NCBI GenBank assembly: GCA_907165135.1
Contig: OU015569.1
Coordinates: 9,238,501-9,302,500, forward strand
DNA from: Oikopleura dioica
Lineage: Eukaryota > Chordata > Appendicularia > Copelata > Oikopleuridae
Reading direction: 5' to 3'
DNA: 64,000 bases
A model generated the notes under the pieces. The model saw only the letters and a program-made list of their open reading frames with translations. It searched no databases and was not told the DNA's origin. How positions within the stretch are numbered: the stretch's first letter is position 1; each line of letters begins with the position of its first letter. Positions 60,509 to 64,000 of this stretch are shown here, piece by piece. Both the position numbers and the translations under genes were made by a program.

Positions 60509-60656
60509 CGCATGTTATCTTTAATTTTATTTACTTTACCAAATTATCAGAGCATGATTATCAATATTAATAATTTTGTACAGTTTCGTTATTTAGAAAT
60601 GGGCTTTTATAAATAGGCAGATGAGAATAAATACGAAAAAAGGAAAATTTCTGAAG

Positions 60657-63600
60657 CTAGTATGCCGCGTGCGCTTCTCCGTAGGCATTGTCGTGATCGT
60701 AAACATCGTCTAAATAAGTTCTTTCAAGTGTTCGCACTGTCTTAATCTTACCAAGCGTTTCGTTATCCAATTCGTGCAATTCCTTTTTCGTAAATATTTT
60801 GGGAAGAAGATAGTTGCGAATGGGAACACAAAGAACAAGGAAAAACGGAAAAGCAATAGCAAGAGGGCTGCTTTTAACTCCCCACAGTACACCAGTTAAG
60901 ACAACTTGTATGAGTGTAAACAAGTGAACACGAAGAGGCCGGACGATGCGGATATATCTGTAGTCAGGATGATATTTTGAGGGCATGAAAAACCTAAAAG
61001 GAGATATTTCACTTTTTGATATTATATTAACAAGAATTTCTTCTAATATAAAATTCGGACTTACAGTACAATCCGATCAATGAACTGGACGCCAACGAGT
61101 GAGACAACCCCCATGTAAAGAAAGATGCCAAAAAGAACAGCTGTCGGCACTTCCTTAAGAATTCTCCCCAATAGTACTGTTCCAAAAAGAAGCAATGAGC
61201 TGATGCTATAAAACAGTTAAAAGTTGTTTAATGAAATTATCGTAATTACAAGCCAGATACGCGCTGCTCATATGCACCAATAATTATTGGTCGTTCACCA
61301 GGGGCTAATTTTGCGCCATCAAAGCCTCCGGTAATTGTCACAGCATTGACGTGTGTGAGAGTTCGCACAGAGGCAGCACATAACCAAGGACATCCAAAAA
61401 CGGACAAGAGTCCATTCATGGTTCCTATCACAAAAATATCTAGGTGGTACGATACACCTTTTTTGAGTTTTCTATCGGGCCCAGAAATGATCATCTCTGC
61501 TAACTGCGACTCGACGAAGATGAGAATATAGCACAGAATAGCGAACGGAAGTGCGATGCCAATTTCAACTCCGCGTATAGGATGATCGTCTGTTCCCATC
61601 GGATTAATAAGCCAACCACCAAGTAGGTCACCTCCGTACTGGATACGCAGGTTTCGATCAGTCGGTACTAAAACAATGCTTATATTGGACTCGCGTATTA
61701 ATTTGAACATACCGATTCCTTCCGAAAGCGCATCTGGGACCGTCAGCTTGGGAGTGTAAACGGTGCTCCCCAATTGCGCACAAGCGACTATAATGAGCGC
61801 AATTGGCACACCGAAATCCCCAATTCTTCTCCTAATAGAAGATGATAGGAAGTTCGATCCTCGAAATGAACGAAGCAAAAACGCCAGTAGAAACGTTCCG
61901 AACAATAAAAGTGTGTACATGAAAGCAGTATTCGGATAAAAACCATCAATGTTCTCACACGTAGAATTGTTTGCTGAAGGATCAGTTCGAATGAAGAATT
62001 CTTCTAAGGTTTCCACAGGGTATTTTTTATAGGTCTATTAATTTATTAATTTTCTCATAAAGAAAACTACCTTTGCAAGCTTTTTGAATGATTCAACAAT
62101 AAAAATTAGCGAAATTAGGATGGAGAATATTTCTTCAGTGAATCTTGTGAACAAACTGATAAAGAATGAACACTCGAATGCTGTGAATGACCATGTTATC
62201 AGTAACATCCAAAAGCCGACCCACCATCTGAGGGCTAGAAAGTTGTACTCATTTGACTGGCAGAGGCTGTAAAGGGCTTCTTCGAAAACCACGTTAGGTC
62301 CCGTTATACCAACAATAAGCAAGGGTTGTCCTAAAAAGATCGAGCAGAATAATCCACCTGCAGCAGAGCCGATGACTGTTTCAGATACCCCAAGAAAACT
62401 GTCTGTCTTTTCTTCCAACAGACCTCCAAATGATACCGCCGGAGATAAGAGAGCAAAGTAGACAAATAACGCACTGATGAAGCAGTGTGAGTTAATTCCA
62501 TCCTTAATGTCTGAAAGGTAGAGCGGATATCTCCGTTTGATGTCATTGACCATCGCTCCCCAAAACTTCCCCGTTCGAAATAGCGGGTTCACAGTTTCTC
62601 CCTTCTCCTCAAGTTCTTTTTGGAATTCTACAATTCGTTTACGTTTGATCACTGCTGCTTGGTACTTTTCGATCGACTTCAGCAATCCTTTTTCCTCAAT
62701 TTGACCCGGAGGAAGAACGATTGAATCATCAAGAAACATCCGAATACTCTTCAAGAGATCTGTCTTTGATTCCGCCTCGTAAGCAGCATCGTGAAAGCTG
62801 GCATTAGACATAAGGGTAGAAATGGAACGCCCGACCTCGTGATAATCCATTTTGTCTTCTGGTCCAAGGAGAATGAAAACGAATCGAACAGGAATAGGTA
62901 AACTCAGAGCATCGCCGAGGTCGATGGCATGTCTGAGGCGGACGAATGCCATAACCGGATGCTGAAGAAATCCTACTTGTCCCACGAGAACAGATGTACT
63001 CTCGGCATTTGAAGCAATTTTCGACATGATTTTAGGAAGTTTTCTCGTGAATGTGGGTGAACGATCCTGATCTTCCTCAACTCTTTCTACTGCGTCGTAG
63101 AGATTGTCGTATAAATTTTTCGGCACGGGTAATTCATTATCATCTTCCTCGGGTTTAATAAGATCGGAGAAAATGTGGCTCCAGTCTTTGTAATTTTCCT
63201 TGATATGCTGCTTCGAGTGTTTGAGAAGAATGGCATTCATCACGGGAATAGAGTCAGATTGTCGGATCAGATCCTCATTCATCATCGCGTTGACAACTTT
63301 AGCGGCAATTTGTGGAAGAGATTTGGCATCAAGGTCCAGCAAGCAAACACCTTTTTCTATTCCCTTCCGAACCTCCCATAATGATTGGAAAGTCAAGCTC
63401 GCAATGAGAGGCTCTGACCAAACTTCATTTTCCTCGACATCCTCTTCAAACTTGATCCATCGGGCCTTTTCTTTCCATTGAAGCTCATTGTCTTTGCCAA
63501 CTACCAGCTCATCAAGTTCGACAAATACCTCATGATGGATAGGAGCGGGGACGACTTTCCCAACTTCGAAATCAACGCCGCTACTTCTTCTTGTGCTTGG

Positions 63601-64000
63601 GAGTGAGCTTACTGAAGGCAGAGGTCCGACCTTATTTAACTTAACAGTTCTATTGCGCGTTTTCGTGATAATATGCCGCCGGATCCCAGGGACGTCATCG
63701 AAGCGATGGGATTTAATGTCATCCCGATCGGCCTGCGTGAGAGATTCTCCAACTTCCTCGGATATCGTAGGAGGAATCGCTGGTTGAATTTGAATTCCAC
63801 GCGTGTCATCAATTTGGTCTCCAGTCTTTCGGTTGAGCCGGTGTTGCCGTGTTTTTGCTGATAAGGAAATAGATACATTAATAATAGTACAAAGTTACCT
63901 CCAGAATGTTTCTTAGAATGGCGCTTTCGTTTATCTTTTCGTTTTGTATTTATAACTGTGGTTGATCTATGGTTGTATCCGTCGATCTGACGATGATGCT
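60657..64000 (-). CDS. Slc4a: SLC4-family chloride/bicarbonate exchanger, AE2/AE3 type (5' partial)
   Basis: A plasma-membrane anion exchanger controlling cell pH and chloride. The 5' end runs past the window. The cytoplasmic domain contains [37 protein letters not shown] and [20 protein letters not shown], typical of AE proteins. The membrane domain begins [20 protein letters not shown], then [40 protein letters not shown] and [33 protein letters not shown] keeps the Glu equivalent to the proton-sensing Glu of AE1. [35 protein letters not shown] and [16 protein letters not shown] follow, with a cytosolic tail ending YGEAHAAY. Small introns (about 35-80 nt). The long acidic N-terminus fits AE2/AE3 rather than AE1. 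It ends about 150 bp upstream of TRNT1 on the same strand. Confidence 0.9.

Overview
The window looks like a compact appendicularian tunicate genome, most likely Oikopleura dioica or a close relative. The grounds are animal genes packed a few tens to hundreds of bases apart, introns mostly of about 30-110 nt, a pair of genes 29 bp apart as in an operon, several introns that only splice in frame with a GA-AG boundary, and fast-evolving but recognisable chordate genes (a Not/Noto-class homeobox, Trio-like GEF, HAT1, MSH4). The species call is inference.

Layout. 1-18841 (+) is the 3' part of a giant gene: about 15 kb of nearly uninterrupted Cys-rich CPAGYYC-type repeats, a juxtamembrane domain, one membrane helix and a long coiled-coil tail. 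19117-25899 (-) holds a UBE2C-type E2, a Trio/Kalirin-like RhoGEF that stops after its first DH-PH unit, and a small unknown reading frame. 27235-29376 (-) is a single-unit hexokinase. 30811-31359 (+) is a small coiled-coil gene and 31795-36050 (+) a chromatin-like AT-hook protein with a 466-bp MITE-like insert in one intron. 36458-37848 is a divergent H2B/H2A pair under a mirror-symmetric promoter, flanked by the 3' end of MSH4 (38117-42035, -) and by a decayed copy of that same 3' end. 42680-43075 (-) is a broken coding fragment and 43180-45211 (-) an LRR membrane protein. 45.2-54.4 kb is gene-poor for this genome and contains one clear gene, a Not-family homeobox (50757-51464, -). 54442-55433 (+) is a coiled-coil protein, 55783-57082 (+) is UBL7-like, then HAT1, TRNT1 and an SLC4 anion exchanger, cut by the window end, follow on the minus strand.

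How they relate. TRNT1 and HAT1 form a probable two-gene operon. MSH4, the odd H2A/H2B pair and possibly the AT-hook protein make a plausible germline-expressed neighbourhood. Several reading frames are broken by single bases inside short A/T runs, always repaired by one added base. That pattern points to consensus errors in the assembly more than to true loss, and it should be kept in mind when reading the frames.
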